From Fumia sp045121595 (lineage in GTDB: Bacteria > Bacillota > Clostridia > Oscillospirales > Ruminococcaceae): a stretch of DNA of 64,000 nucleotides. Below the pieces are notes generated by a model that ran no database searches, was not told the DNA's origin, and worked only from the letters and a program-made list of their open reading frames with translations. Every line of letters begins with the position of its first letter. Within the stretch, counting starts at the first letter, position 1. Positions 1 through 7,297 of this stretch are shown here, piece after piece. The stretch is from contig JBGVGI010000090.1 in assembly GCA_045121595.1 (NCBI GenBank), forward strand, positions 62,001 to 126,000. The letters run 5' to 3'. The translations under genes were made by a program, and so were the position numbers.

Positions 1-1
1 G

Positions 2-670
2 CTCGAGAAAAACGATGACCTTACGGTAGACGTAAAAAAGGTTATCGAAAAGGCTAATGCGGAGGACGTAAAGCTTGTTATCTTCTCAAACCCGTGTAAT
101 CCTACTTCTCTCGGTATTTCTAAAGATGAAGTAAGAGATATTATCAAAAACGTTAACGCTCTGGTGGTTTTAGACGAGGCTTATATGGATTTCTGGGATG
201 AAAGCTTACTTTCCGAAGTAAATGATTATTCCAATCTCATTATCCTTAAGACTTGTTCTAAGGCTATCGGAATGGCGGCTTTACGCGTAGGCTTTGCAGT
301 TGCCAATAAAACGATAACCAATGCTTTAAAGGCTGTTAAATCGCCATATAACGTAAACAGTATTTCCCAGGAAATTGCCGCAACCGTACTTTCCGATAAG
401 GATTTTCTTAAAAAGTGCGAAGCTAAGCTTATTGCTTCTGCAAACTATCTTAAAGAGGAAATTCAAAAATTCACCTGCTTTGAAAAGGTTTATGACAGTA
501 AAACTAACTTTGTCTATATAAAAACAGACAAGGCTAAGGAAATTTATGAAGAACTTTTAAAACGAGGTATTGCAGTGAGATGTTTCGGTAACGCTTTGCG
601 AATTTCAACCGATTCTATCGAAAACAACAAGCTACTTATTGAAAACCTTTACGATATCACGAAAGGATAA
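2..670 (+). CDS. hisC: Histidinol-phosphate aminotransferase, 3' part (5' end outside window)
   Basis: The reading frame is open from the window edge, so this is the C-terminal 222 residues of the PLP-dependent aminotransferase that turns imidazole-acetol phosphate and glutamate into histidinol phosphate. The class I/II aminotransferase motif NPCNPTSLG is visible near base 90. It is followed by VLDEAYMDF (PLP-binding Asp and Tyr) and by SKAIGMAALRVGFA, whose Lys should form the Schiff base. The C-terminal RCFGNALRIS segment supplies the substrate-binding Arg. It is the first visible gene of the his operon; hisB starts 6 bases after its stop. The family usually has 350-360 residues, so roughly 130 are missing upstream, where hisG and hisD would be expected. 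Confidence 0.93.
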   Translation, partial: LEKNDDLTVDVKKVIEKANAEDVKLVIFSNPCNPTSLGISKDEVRDIIKNVNALVVLDEAYMDFWDESLLSEVNDYSNLIILKTCSKAIGMAALRVGFAVANKTITNALKAVKSPYNVNSISQEIAATVLSDKDFLKKCEAKLIASANYLKEEIQKFTCFEKVYDSKTNFVYIKTDKAKEIYEELLKRGIAVRCFGNALRISTDSIENNKLLIENLYDITKG

Positions 671-676
671 ACTTTT

Positions 677-1249
677 ATGAGAACAGCAACTGTAAAACGT
701 AAAACCAAAGAAACTGATATCGAGATTAATTTAAATCTTGACGGAAGTGGAAAAACTGATATCTCAACGGGTGTCGGATTTTTCGACCATATGCTTACTG
801 CACTTGGTATGCACGCAGGTTTTGACCTTTCTGTTAAAGTTATCGGTGACCTTGAGGTTGACTGCCACCACACAATTGAAGATACCGGTATCGTTTTAGG
901 TGATGCGCTTTTAAAGGCTATGGGGGATACTCCCGTTGAACGTTACGGATTTTTCTTCCTTCCTATGGACGAGGCTTTAGGCTTTGCCGCGCTCGACTTA
1001 TGTATGAGACCTTATTTTAAGTTTGACTGCGAGTTCAAAGCAGATAAAGTGGGGGATATGGATACCCAGATGTTTGAGGAGTTTTTCAGGGCGTTTGCTT
1101 TTAACGGAAAGATGACGCTTCATATGGAATGTTGTTATGGAAGTAACGACCATCACAAGGCGGAGGCACTCTTTAAGGCACTCGCACATTCTTTGAAAAT
1201 TGCCCTTGTTCCCAAAGCTAATATTCTCAGTACGAAAGGTGTACTTTAA
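677..1249 (+). CDS. hisB: Imidazoleglycerol-phosphate dehydratase
   Basis: A 190-residue monofunctional IGP dehydratase of normal length that converts imidazoleglycerol phosphate to imidazole-acetol phosphate. The metal-binding repeats are clear: CHHTIEDTGIVLGDAL near residue 63 and the C-terminal partner GSNDHHKAEALFKALA. The N-terminal FFDHMLTALGMHAGFD is also typical. The protein has no histidinol-phosphatase domain, unlike the enterobacterial fusion, so that step must come from another gene; a PHP-type phosphatase lies at 17811. Its stop codon overlaps the hisH start as TAATG, implying translational coupling. Confidence 0.97.
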   Translation: MRTATVKRKTKETDIEINLNLDGSGKTDISTGVGFFDHMLTALGMHAGFDLSVKVIGDLEVDCHHTIEDTGIVLGDALLKAMGDTPVERYGFFFLPMDEALGFAALDLCMRPYFKFDCEFKADKVGDMDTQMFEEFFRAFAFNGKMTLHMECCYGSNDHHKAEALFKALAHSLKIALVPKANILSTKGVL

Positions 1250-1851
1250 TGATAACTATAATCGACTACGGTGCAGGTAACCTTTTCTCGGTACAGAATG
1301 CACTCAACTATTTAGGTATTGAAAATACCGTTTCCAAGGAAGCAAAAGACATCGAAAAGGCTGATGCTTTGATTTTGCCCGGTGTAGGTGCTTTTCCTAA
1401 GGCTATGAAGATGCTTGAAAGCACGGGACTTATTTCGGTTATCAAAGAAAACATCGAAAAGAAGCCTCTTTTGGGAATTTGCCTTGGAATGCAGATGCTT
1501 TTTGAAGAAAGTGAAGAATTTGAAACCACCAAAGGGTTAGGATTTATCGAGGGCAAGATTGACAAAATTGTTTGTCCTTATAAAATCCCTCATATGGGTT
1601 GGAACAGTCTTGAGATTACTCAAAATTCTCCGCTTTTAAAAGGTGTAAATGAAGGGGAAAGTGTTTACTTTGTACATTCATTTATGGCGTATACCGATAA
1701 GGAAAATATCTCTGCACAATGTGACTACGGCATCAAGGTTCCTGCACTTGTGGAGAGAAATAACGTATTCGGCGCTCAGTTCCATCCTGAAAAGAGTGGA
1801 GAAACGGGACTTCAGATATTAAAGAATTTCTATAAACTTACGAGGGACTAA
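1249..1851 (+). CDS. hisH: Imidazole glycerol phosphate synthase, glutaminase subunit
   Basis: A 200-residue class I glutamine amidotransferase that pairs with HisF and feeds it ammonia. The nucleophile elbow GICLGMQMLF (Cys near residue 79) and the C-terminal FGAQFHPEKS (His and Glu of the triad) are intact. The start IIDYGAGNLFSVQNAL is the family N-terminus. The gene overlaps the hisB stop (TAATG) and ends one base before hisA. Its HisF partner lies two genes downstream, the usual order H-A-F. Confidence 0.97.
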   Translation: MITIIDYGAGNLFSVQNALNYLGIENTVSKEAKDIEKADALILPGVGAFPKAMKMLESTGLISVIKENIEKKPLLGICLGMQMLFEESEEFETTKGLGFIEGKIDKIVCPYKIPHMGWNSLEITQNSPLLKGVNEGESVYFVHSFMAYTDKENISAQCDYGIKVPALVERNNVFGAQFHPEKSGETGLQILKNFYKLTRD

Positions 1852-1852
1852 T

Positions 1853-2569
1853 ATGATTATTTTACCTGCTATTGACATTAAAGACGGCAACTGCGTACGC
1901 CTTTATAAAGGCGATTTTGCTACCGTTCACAAGGTAGCTGAAAATCCGCTTGAAGCGGCTTTGAATTTTGAGAGTGACGGTGCTTCTTACCTTCATATGG
2001 TTGATCTTGACGGCGCTAAGGATGCTACTCCCAAAAATGCAGAAATCTTTACGGAAATTGCTAAGAAAACTTCTCTTAAGGTGGAAGTAGGCGGCGGTAT
2101 CAGAACACTTGATACTGTCGAATACTATCTCAAAAACGGAATTTACAGAGTTATTTTAGGCTCTGTTGCAGTTAAAAACCCTGAGCTTGTAAAGAATGCC
2201 GTAAAAGAATACGGTGAAAAAATCGTCGTTGGAATTGATGCTAAAAACGGAATGGTTTCTGTTGAAGGATGGCTTGATTCTTCCGAAGTCCACTACATTT
2301 CACTTGCAAAAGAGATGTCGGATATCGGTGTTAAGAATATTATTTTTACCGATATTGCAAAAGACGGTACTCTTGAAGGGCCAAATTTAGAACAGCTTAA
2401 AATGATTAATGAAGCTACTTCTTCAAACATCATTGCAAGTGGCGGTATCAAGGATATCAATGATATTCATAATCTCAAAAAGATTTCAGTTTACGGCGCT
2501 ATCTGCGGTAAGAGTCTTTACGAGGGTACCCTTAACCTTAAAGAAGCGTTAGAGGTGGCAAAATGTTAA
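1853..2569 (+). CDS. hisA: ProFAR isomerase
   Basis: A 238-residue (beta/alpha)8 barrel that isomerises ProFAR to PRFAR, the HisF substrate. The catalytic Asp is in LPAIDIKDGNCVRLYKGD near residue 8 and the second Asp in TDIAKDGTLEGPN near residue 130. The phosphate-binding glycines are in VEVGGGIRTLD and ASGGIKD, one in each barrel half. Length is normal. The 3' end overlaps the hisF start by seven bases, so the two are probably coupled. Confidence 0.97.
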   Translation: MIILPAIDIKDGNCVRLYKGDFATVHKVAENPLEAALNFESDGASYLHMVDLDGAKDATPKNAEIFTEIAKKTSLKVEVGGGIRTLDTVEYYLKNGIYRVILGSVAVKNPELVKNAVKEYGEKIVVGIDAKNGMVSVEGWLDSSEVHYISLAKEMSDIGVKNIIFTDIAKDGTLEGPNLEQLKMINEATSSNIIASGGIKDINDIHNLKKISVYGAICGKSLYEGTLNLKEALEVAKC

Positions 2570-3321
2570 ATAAAAGAATTATCCCTTGTCTTGACGTAAA
2601 AGACGGCAAGGTTGTAAAAGGAATTAACTTTGTTGGTATCAAAGACGTAGGAGACCCCGTAGAATGTGCAAAGATGTACAACGAACAAGGGGCAGACGAG
2701 ATAGTTTTTCTTGATATCACGGCAACCTATGAAGCAAGAAAAACCATTGTAGATATCGTAAGAGACACTGCGAAAGAGGTATTTGTTCCATTGACTGTCG
2801 GTGGAGGTATTTCCACCATTGACGATTTTTCTACTCTTTTAAGAGCAGGTGCTGATAAAGTAAGTGTAAACTCTGCCGCTATCAAAAATCCTATGCTTAT
2901 CAAGGAAGCTGCCGACAAATTCGGAAGTCAGTGCGTAGTTGTTGCAATTGACGGCAAAAAGATGGATGACGGAAGTTACCACGTCTTTATCGCAGGTGGA
3001 AGAATTGATACCGGTGTTGACGTAATTGAATGGGCAAAGAAAGCCTGTGAACTTGGGGCAGGGGAGATACTCCTTACTTCTATGGATGCCGACGGCACAA
3101 AACAAGGTTTTGACCATGATATGTTAAATGCCGTATGCAAGGTTGTAAACGTTCCCGTTATCGCTTCAGGCGGTTGCGGATGCCTTGAACATTTCTCCGA
3201 GCTTTTTGAACAGACCGACTCCGATGCGGCACTTGCGGCTTCACTTTTCCATTACAGAGAATTAACGGTAGGCGAAGTAAAAGAACATCTCAGGGAAAAA
3301 AATATCCCCGTAAGACAGTAA
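2563..3321 (+). CDS. hisF: Imidazole glycerol phosphate synthase, cyclase subunit
   Basis: A 252-residue barrel that cyclises PRFAR with ammonia from HisH, giving IGP and AICAR. The catalytic Asp pair is present: RIIPCLDVKDGKVVKG near residue 11 and SMDADGTKQGFD in the second half. Phosphate-binding loops LTVGGGI and IASGGCG are intact. The ATG lies inside the end of hisA (ATGTTAA), giving a seven-base overlap. The paralogous barrel HisA is directly upstream, as in most his operons. Confidence 0.97.
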   Translation: MLNKRIIPCLDVKDGKVVKGINFVGIKDVGDPVECAKMYNEQGADEIVFLDITATYEARKTIVDIVRDTAKEVFVPLTVGGGISTIDDFSTLLRAGADKVSVNSAAIKNPMLIKEAADKFGSQCVVVAIDGKKMDDGSYHVFIAGGRIDTGVDVIEWAKKACELGAGEILLTSMDADGTKQGFDHDMLNAVCKVVNVPVIASGGCGCLEHFSELFEQTDSDAALAASLFHYRELTVGEVKEHLREKNIPVRQ

Positions 3322-3345
3322 TATAAAGCGTTTTGAGGTAATAGT

Positions 3346-3672
3346 ATGGATTTGGATATATTCTTTAAAAAAGGGGAGCTTATCCCTGCGATTGTAGTTG
3401 AAGAAAAGAACAAGGAAGTTTTAATGCTTGCTTATATGAACCGCGAAAGCTTACAGAAAACCCTTGAAACGGGGTACACCTGGTTTTATAGCCGTTCGAG
3501 AAACGAGCTATGGAATAAAGGTGCTACAAGCGGACATCTGCAGAAAGTTGTAAATATCAAAGGGGACTGTGATAACGATACTTTGCTTGTTACAGTTAAC
3601 CAGACGGGAGTTGCCTGTCATACGGGTAACTACAGCTGTTTCTTTAACGAGATTTATAAAAGGGAGGACTAA
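3346..3672 (+). CDS. hisI: Phosphoribosyl-AMP cyclohydrolase
   Basis: A 108-residue Zn/Mg-dependent enzyme that opens the purine ring of PR-AMP. The signature WSRSRNELWNKG-type stretch (here FYSRSRNELWNKGATSGH) and the metal-ligand region GDCDNDTLL...GVACHTGNYSCF are intact, with all family cysteines. It is a stand-alone domain rather than the HisIE fusion found in many bacteria; the HisE domain follows as its own gene after three bases. GAGGTAAT before the ATG is a good ribosome binding site. Confidence 0.96.
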   Translation: MDLDIFFKKGELIPAIVVEEKNKEVLMLAYMNRESLQKTLETGYTWFYSRSRNELWNKGATSGHLQKVVNIKGDCDNDTLLVTVNQTGVACHTGNYSCFFNEIYKRED

Positions 3673-3675
3673 CAA

Positions 3676-4002
3676 ATGACAGAGACTTTAAAAGGCTTAT
3701 ATGAAGTTGTAAAAAGCCGTAAGGAAAATTTTGAAGAAGGTTCTTACACCTGCTACCTTTTCAGTAAAGGTATCAATAAAATTCTTAAAAAATGCGGTGA
3801 GGAATGTACCGAAATGGTAATTGCCGCAAAGAACAATGATAACGAGGAACTTGCAAACGAAATCTGCGACCTTCTTTACCATATGCTCGTTATGATGGCA
3901 GAACAAAATCTGCCGCTTGAAAACGTAATTGAAATATTAGAGGAAAGACGTCAGAAAATCGGAAACTTGAAAAAGTTCCACGTATCTGACCATAATACTT
4001 AA
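3676..4002 (+). CDS. hisE: Phosphoribosyl-ATP pyrophosphohydrolase
   Basis: A 108-residue all-alpha MazG-like pyrophosphohydrolase that cleaves PR-ATP to PR-AMP. The metal-binding motif KCGEECTEMVIAAKNND and the partner ANEICDLLYHMLVMM are both present. The N-terminal SYTCYLFSKGINKILKK is the usual substrate loop. It is the last his gene; a hairpin with a T-run begins four bases after its stop. Confidence 0.95.
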   Translation: MTETLKGLYEVVKSRKENFEEGSYTCYLFSKGINKILKKCGEECTEMVIAAKNNDNEELANEICDLLYHMLVMMAEQNLPLENVIEILEERRQKIGNLKKFHVSDHNT

Positions 4003-4006
4003 AGTC

Positions 4007-4050
4007 AAAGCCCAAAGGAAGTTAAAAGATAACTTTTGGAGGGCTTTTTT
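4007..4050 (+). terminator. Terminator of the his operon, abutting the next start codon
   Basis: AAAGCCC (4007-4013) pairs with GGGCTTT (4041-4047). An upper stem AAGTTA (4019-4024) pairs with TAACTT (4030-4035), with an AAAGA loop and a small internal loop between the stems. The run of six T (4045-4050) touches the ATG at 4051. The GGAGG ribosome binding site of the next gene (4038-4042) lies inside the 3' arm. Confidence 0.85.
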
Positions 4051-5358
4051 ATGTCTTATATTTTCACCATAGCTTATATTATTATCATCTTAGGCGTTGG
4101 GTGCTTTTTAAGTATCAAGCTTCGTTTTTTTCAGTTTAAATACTTTTTTAAGGCGTTTAAAGAAGTATTTAAAATAAAAAAGGGGGATAATAAAGGCCTG
4201 ACGCCCTTTCAGGCGGCTTCTACGGCACTTGCAGGGACGTTGGGTACCGGTAATATTATAGGCGTTGCTACGGCTATTACAAGCGGTGGTGCAGGTGCGA
4301 TATTCTGGATGTGGGTATCATCATTTTTAAGTATGGCAACGAAGTTTTCGGAAATCGTACTTGCAGTTCATTTCCGTACCAAAAACAAAAAAGGGGAAAT
4401 CGTCGGCGGACCGATGTATTACATAAAAAACGGAATGAATTCTCCTTTACTCGCTACCATTTTCTCTTTGTTTTGCGTTATGGCATCGTTTGGGGTGGGT
4501 AATCTCACTCAGGCAAACGCCGTTTCAACCACCTTTTACGAAGCTTTCGGCACAAACCGACTTGCGTCAGGTTTAATCGTTGCGTTTATTGTTGGACTTA
4601 TCACCATAGGTGGTATGAAAAGAATAGGGAAGTTTACTGAAACCCTTATCCCGATAATGGGTGCTACCTATATAATAGGGGCGTTTATTGCGATAATTAT
4701 GAATATCGGTGCTTTACCGTCAGCGTTTATGTTAATAATTAAAGATGCTTTCTCTTACAGTTCCGTATCGGGGGGAATTTTAGGTTTTTTAACCAAAGAT
4801 GCAATACGTTTCGGGATATCAAGAGGAGTGTTTTCAAACGAGGCAGGTATGGGGTCGTCTCCCATAGCACACGGAAGTGCAGATACCGATAACGCCGTAA
4901 GGCAAGGTTTCTGGGGGATAATTGAAGTTTTTCTCGACACTGTTTTAATGTGTACCGTAACGGCTTTGGTGCTATTAACTACACAAAAAACGTCGGTAAC
5001 GGAAGCGTTTTCTTTAAGTCTTGGCAACCACGCCGTTATATTTTTAGCAATATCGACCTTTTTCTTTGCAACTGCAGGAATAGTAGGGTGGGGGTATTAC
5101 GGCGAAAGGGCAATAGAATTCTTAACCGAAAACAGAAAGTGGATTACCCTTTACAGACTTTCATTCGTAGTTATGATTATAGTCGGTGCAGTGGCAAAAA
5201 TTGACTTTGTTTTCAACTTTTCCGACCTCTTAAATCTTGTTATGGCGATACCAAATTCAATAAGTTTACTGTGTCTTTACAAAATAATTGTAAGCGAAAA
5301 GAATAACTATTTTGAAAAATTACCAAAAAATCGTAAAAAAGTATACAAAAATAGGTGA
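4051..5358 (+). CDS. AGCS-family sodium:amino-acid (alanine/glycine) symporter
   Basis: A polytopic membrane protein of about 435 residues resembling AlsT/DagA/AgcS. Family motifs are clear: TPFQAASTALAGTLGTGNIIG near residue 55, GGPMYYIKNGM, and FSNEAGMGSSPIAHGSA in the second half. About ten hydrophobic segments are visible. An in-frame TTG at 4036 would give a longer N-terminus, but GGAGG at 4038-4042 sits eight bases before the ATG at 4051, so that start is preferred. No promoter is obvious between hisE and this gene, and the his terminator covers its ribosome binding site. It may therefore depend on read-through. Substrate is probably alanine or glycine by family. Confidence 0.9.
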   Translation: MSYIFTIAYIIIILGVGCFLSIKLRFFQFKYFFKAFKEVFKIKKGDNKGLTPFQAASTALAGTLGTGNIIGVATAITSGGAGAIFWMWVSSFLSMATKFSEIVLAVHFRTKNKKGEIVGGPMYYIKNGMNSPLLATIFSLFCVMASFGVGNLTQANAVSTTFYEAFGTNRLASGLIVAFIVGLITIGGMKRIGKFTETLIPIMGATYIIGAFIAIIMNIGALPSAFMLIIKDAFSYSSVSGGILGFLTKDAIRFGISRGVFSNEAGMGSSPIAHGSADTDNAVRQGFWGIIEVFLDTVLMCTVTALVLLTTQKTSVTEAFSLSLGNHAVIFLAISTFFFATAGIVGWGYYGERAIEFLTENRKWITLYRLSFVVMIIVGAVAKIDFVFNFSDLLNLVMAIPNSISLLCLYKIIVSEKNNYFEKLPKNRKKVYKNR

Positions 5359-5467
5359 TACAAACTACAACACTTTAATATTTAAAGAAATTTATCAAAA
5401 ACGGGATATATATTCAAAAAAATAAGTAAAATAACCAAAAAACAGTAAAAATACCCGATTTTTCAAA

Positions 5468-5496
5468 TTGTATTATCTTTAAAAAAATGGTATAGT
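5468..5496 (+). promoter_or_regulatory. Sigma-A-type promoter of the ACT-hom-lysC operon
   Basis: TTGTAT (5468-5473), a 17-bp spacer and TATAGT (5491-5496). A 7-bp inverted repeat, AGTTGTA (5494-5500) and TACAACT (5512-5518), covers the -10 and the expected start point near 5503. It could be an operator. The transcript would begin about 100 bases before the ACT gene. Confidence 0.65.
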
Positions 5497-5540
5497 TGTA
5501 CTTAACCGATTTACAACTGTATTTTATAGACGGAATTTGC

Positions 5541-5572
5541 CCCCGCCTGTGAAGATTAAGGCGGGGCTTTTT
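5541..5572 (+). terminator. GC-rich hairpin with T-run in the hom-lysC leader
   Basis: CCCCGCC (5541-5547) pairs with GGCGGGG (5560-5566) around a 12-base loop, followed by TTTTT (5568-5572). It lies downstream of the promoter at 5468-5496 and 30 bases before the ACT gene start. It may act as a leader attenuator as well as stopping read-through from the symporter gene, which ends 180 bases upstream. Confidence 0.75.
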
Positions 5573-5602
5573 AATCAAAATTTTTAAGAAAGGCTGAGCC
5601 TT

Positions 5603-6031
5603 ATGGAAAACAAAAGACTAATTATTGCGTCCGATGTTCTTCCTGACGTTTTTTTAAAGGTAATCGAAGCAAAGCAACTGCTTTCCAAGAATACCGCAAA
5701 AAACTCCTCCGATGCCTGCAGAATGGTGGGTATCTCCCGAAGTGCTTTTTATAAGTACAAGGACAAGGTTGACGTTTTTGACGAGAAAAACTCAGGACTT
5801 ATAAGTACTCTTTACTTAAAGCTCACCGATGAACCCGGTGTTCTTTCAAAGGTTTTGAAGCTTTTATATGAGCTCGGCGTAAATATCCTTACGGTAAATC
5901 AGAACATCCCCGTAGATGCCGTTGCAATCATCACGATAGGCATCAGGATTAACAGGGACGAGCTTGACCCCGAAGATATCGTTAAAAGCCTTTCAAGGCT
6001 TTACGGCGTCGTTTCGGTTAAAAAGATATAG
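5603..6031 (+). CDS. ACT domain-containing protein, UPF0735/PheB-like
   Basis: A 142-residue protein with a short N-terminal helical region containing SSDACRMVGISRSAFYKYKD (residues 37-56), which looks like a small helix-turn-helix. A C-terminal ACT domain follows (about 68-142, with LTDEPGVLSKVLKLLYELG). ACT domains bind amino acids. The family includes Bacillus subtilis PheB, encoded next to hom-region genes. Here it is the first gene of an ACT-hom-lysC operon, 24 bases ahead of hom, so it may sense threonine, lysine or another aspartate-family product. That role is inferred from context only. Confidence 0.85.
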   Translation: MENKRLIIASDVLPDVFLKVIEAKQLLSKNTAKNSSDACRMVGISRSAFYKYKDKVDVFDEKNSGLISTLYLKLTDEPGVLSKVLKLLYELGVNILTVNQNIPVDAVAIITIGIRINRDELDPEDIVKSLSRLYGVVSVKKI

Positions 6032-6055
6032 CAACTTGAAAGGAATGTGCATAAT

Positions 6056-7264
6056 ATGATAAAAGTCGCAGTTATGGGACACGGCGTTGTAGGTAGCGGT
6101 GTTGTTGAAATCCTCAACAACAATCCCGTAAGAGGGAATGAGGAGTTCTTTGTTAAGAGAATTCTTGATTTAAGAGATTTCGACGTTGACTACAAAGACA
6201 GATTTACAAAAGATTTTAACGATATTTTAAACGATGATGAAATTTCAGTTGTTGCTGAAGTTATGGGTGGTATTTCTCCTGCTTTTGATTTTGTAAAATC
6301 ACTTTTGAAAGCTAAGAAAAGCGTTGTAACTTCAAACAAAGAGCTTGTTGCAGCAAAAGGTGCAGAGCTTTTACAGATTGCTAAGGAAAATAACGTTAAC
6401 TTCTTCTTTGAAGCAAGTGTAGGCGGTGGTATTCCCGTTATAAGACCTATGCATCACTGTTTACTTGCAAACAACATCACAGAAGTTGCAGGTATCTTAA
6501 ACGGTACTACAAACTTTATCCTCACTAAAATGATTCACGAGGGTATGGATTTTGATACAGCTTTAAAAATTGCTCAGGATTTAGGTTATGCAGAGCGTAA
6601 TCCTTCCGCCGACGTTGACGGACACGATGCTTGCAGAAAAATCTGTATCTTAGCGGCACTCGCTTTCGGCGAACACGTATATCCCCAGAACGTTTACACC
6701 GAAGGAATTACTGCTCTTACTCTCGAAGACGTTGAGTATGCAGAAAATATCAACTCGGTTATCAAGCTTATCGGAAGAACCAAGAAAAGCGAAAACGGAC
6801 TTGAAGTTTCCGTTTTCCCCGCACTCATCAAAAAGGGAAGTCAGCTTTCAACCATTGATGACGTTTTCAACGGCGTTTTAGTAAGAGGTGACTCTGTAGG
6901 TGACGTAGTATTCTACGGCAGAGGTGCAGGAAAGCTTCCTACCGCAAGTGCGGTTGTTGCCGATATCATTGACGCGGCAAAACGTAACACAACAGACGAT
7001 ACTTTGGCTTGGAAAGACACAGAAGAAAACAATGTTGTTGACTGTAAAGAAATTCCCTTTACATACTATATTCGCCTTGAAAATGCCGATAAACAGGCTA
7101 TTGACAAGGTATTTGACAGTCCTTTATATCTCACACGCGAAAATGCTCCCAAAAATGAGGTTGCATTTATGACAAGTGAAATGAATGAAAACGAGCTTAC
7201 AAGTAAGCTTAAAACACTTTCTGATGCTAAGCTTTTGCAGAGAATCAGAATGCTTAATTATTAA
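6056..7264 (+). CDS. hom: Homoserine dehydrogenase
   Basis: A 402-residue NAD(P)-dependent enzyme reducing aspartate semialdehyde to homoserine. Rossmann motif VMGHGVVGSGVVEIL at the N-terminus, TSNKELVAAKG, the signature GILNGTTNFILTKM, and the catalytic region ERNPSADVDGHDACRK are all present. A C-terminal extension of about 80 residues after residue 320 fits the ACT-type regulatory region of Firmicute Hom. The ATG at 6056 is chosen because AGGA at 6041-6044 is 11 bases upstream; an in-frame GTG at 6047 is too close. lysC follows after 33 bases. Confidence 0.95.
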   Translation: MIKVAVMGHGVVGSGVVEILNNNPVRGNEEFFVKRILDLRDFDVDYKDRFTKDFNDILNDDEISVVAEVMGGISPAFDFVKSLLKAKKSVVTSNKELVAAKGAELLQIAKENNVNFFFEASVGGGIPVIRPMHHCLLANNITEVAGILNGTTNFILTKMIHEGMDFDTALKIAQDLGYAERNPSADVDGHDACRKICILAALAFGEHVYPQNVYTEGITALTLEDVEYAENINSVIKLIGRTKKSENGLEVSVFPALIKKGSQLSTIDDVFNGVLVRGDSVGDVVFYGRGAGKLPTASAVVADIIDAAKRNTTDDTLAWKDTEENNVVDCKEIPFTYYIRLENADKQAIDKVFDSPLYLTRENAPKNEVAFMTSEMNENELTSKLKTLSDAKLLQRIRMLNY

Positions 7265-7297
7265 TTTTTGGTAATTTTTTGAAAGGATGGTTACTAT

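Noticed and set aside
4036..4050. TTG start for the symporter gene
   Set aside because: It lies inside the terminator stem and would leave no ribosome binding site; GGAGG is correctly spaced for the ATG at 4051.
5541..5600. T-box or lysine riboswitch before the ACT-hom-lysC operon
   Set aside because: The leader is only about 100 bases; no T-box sequence or multi-helix junction can be fitted.
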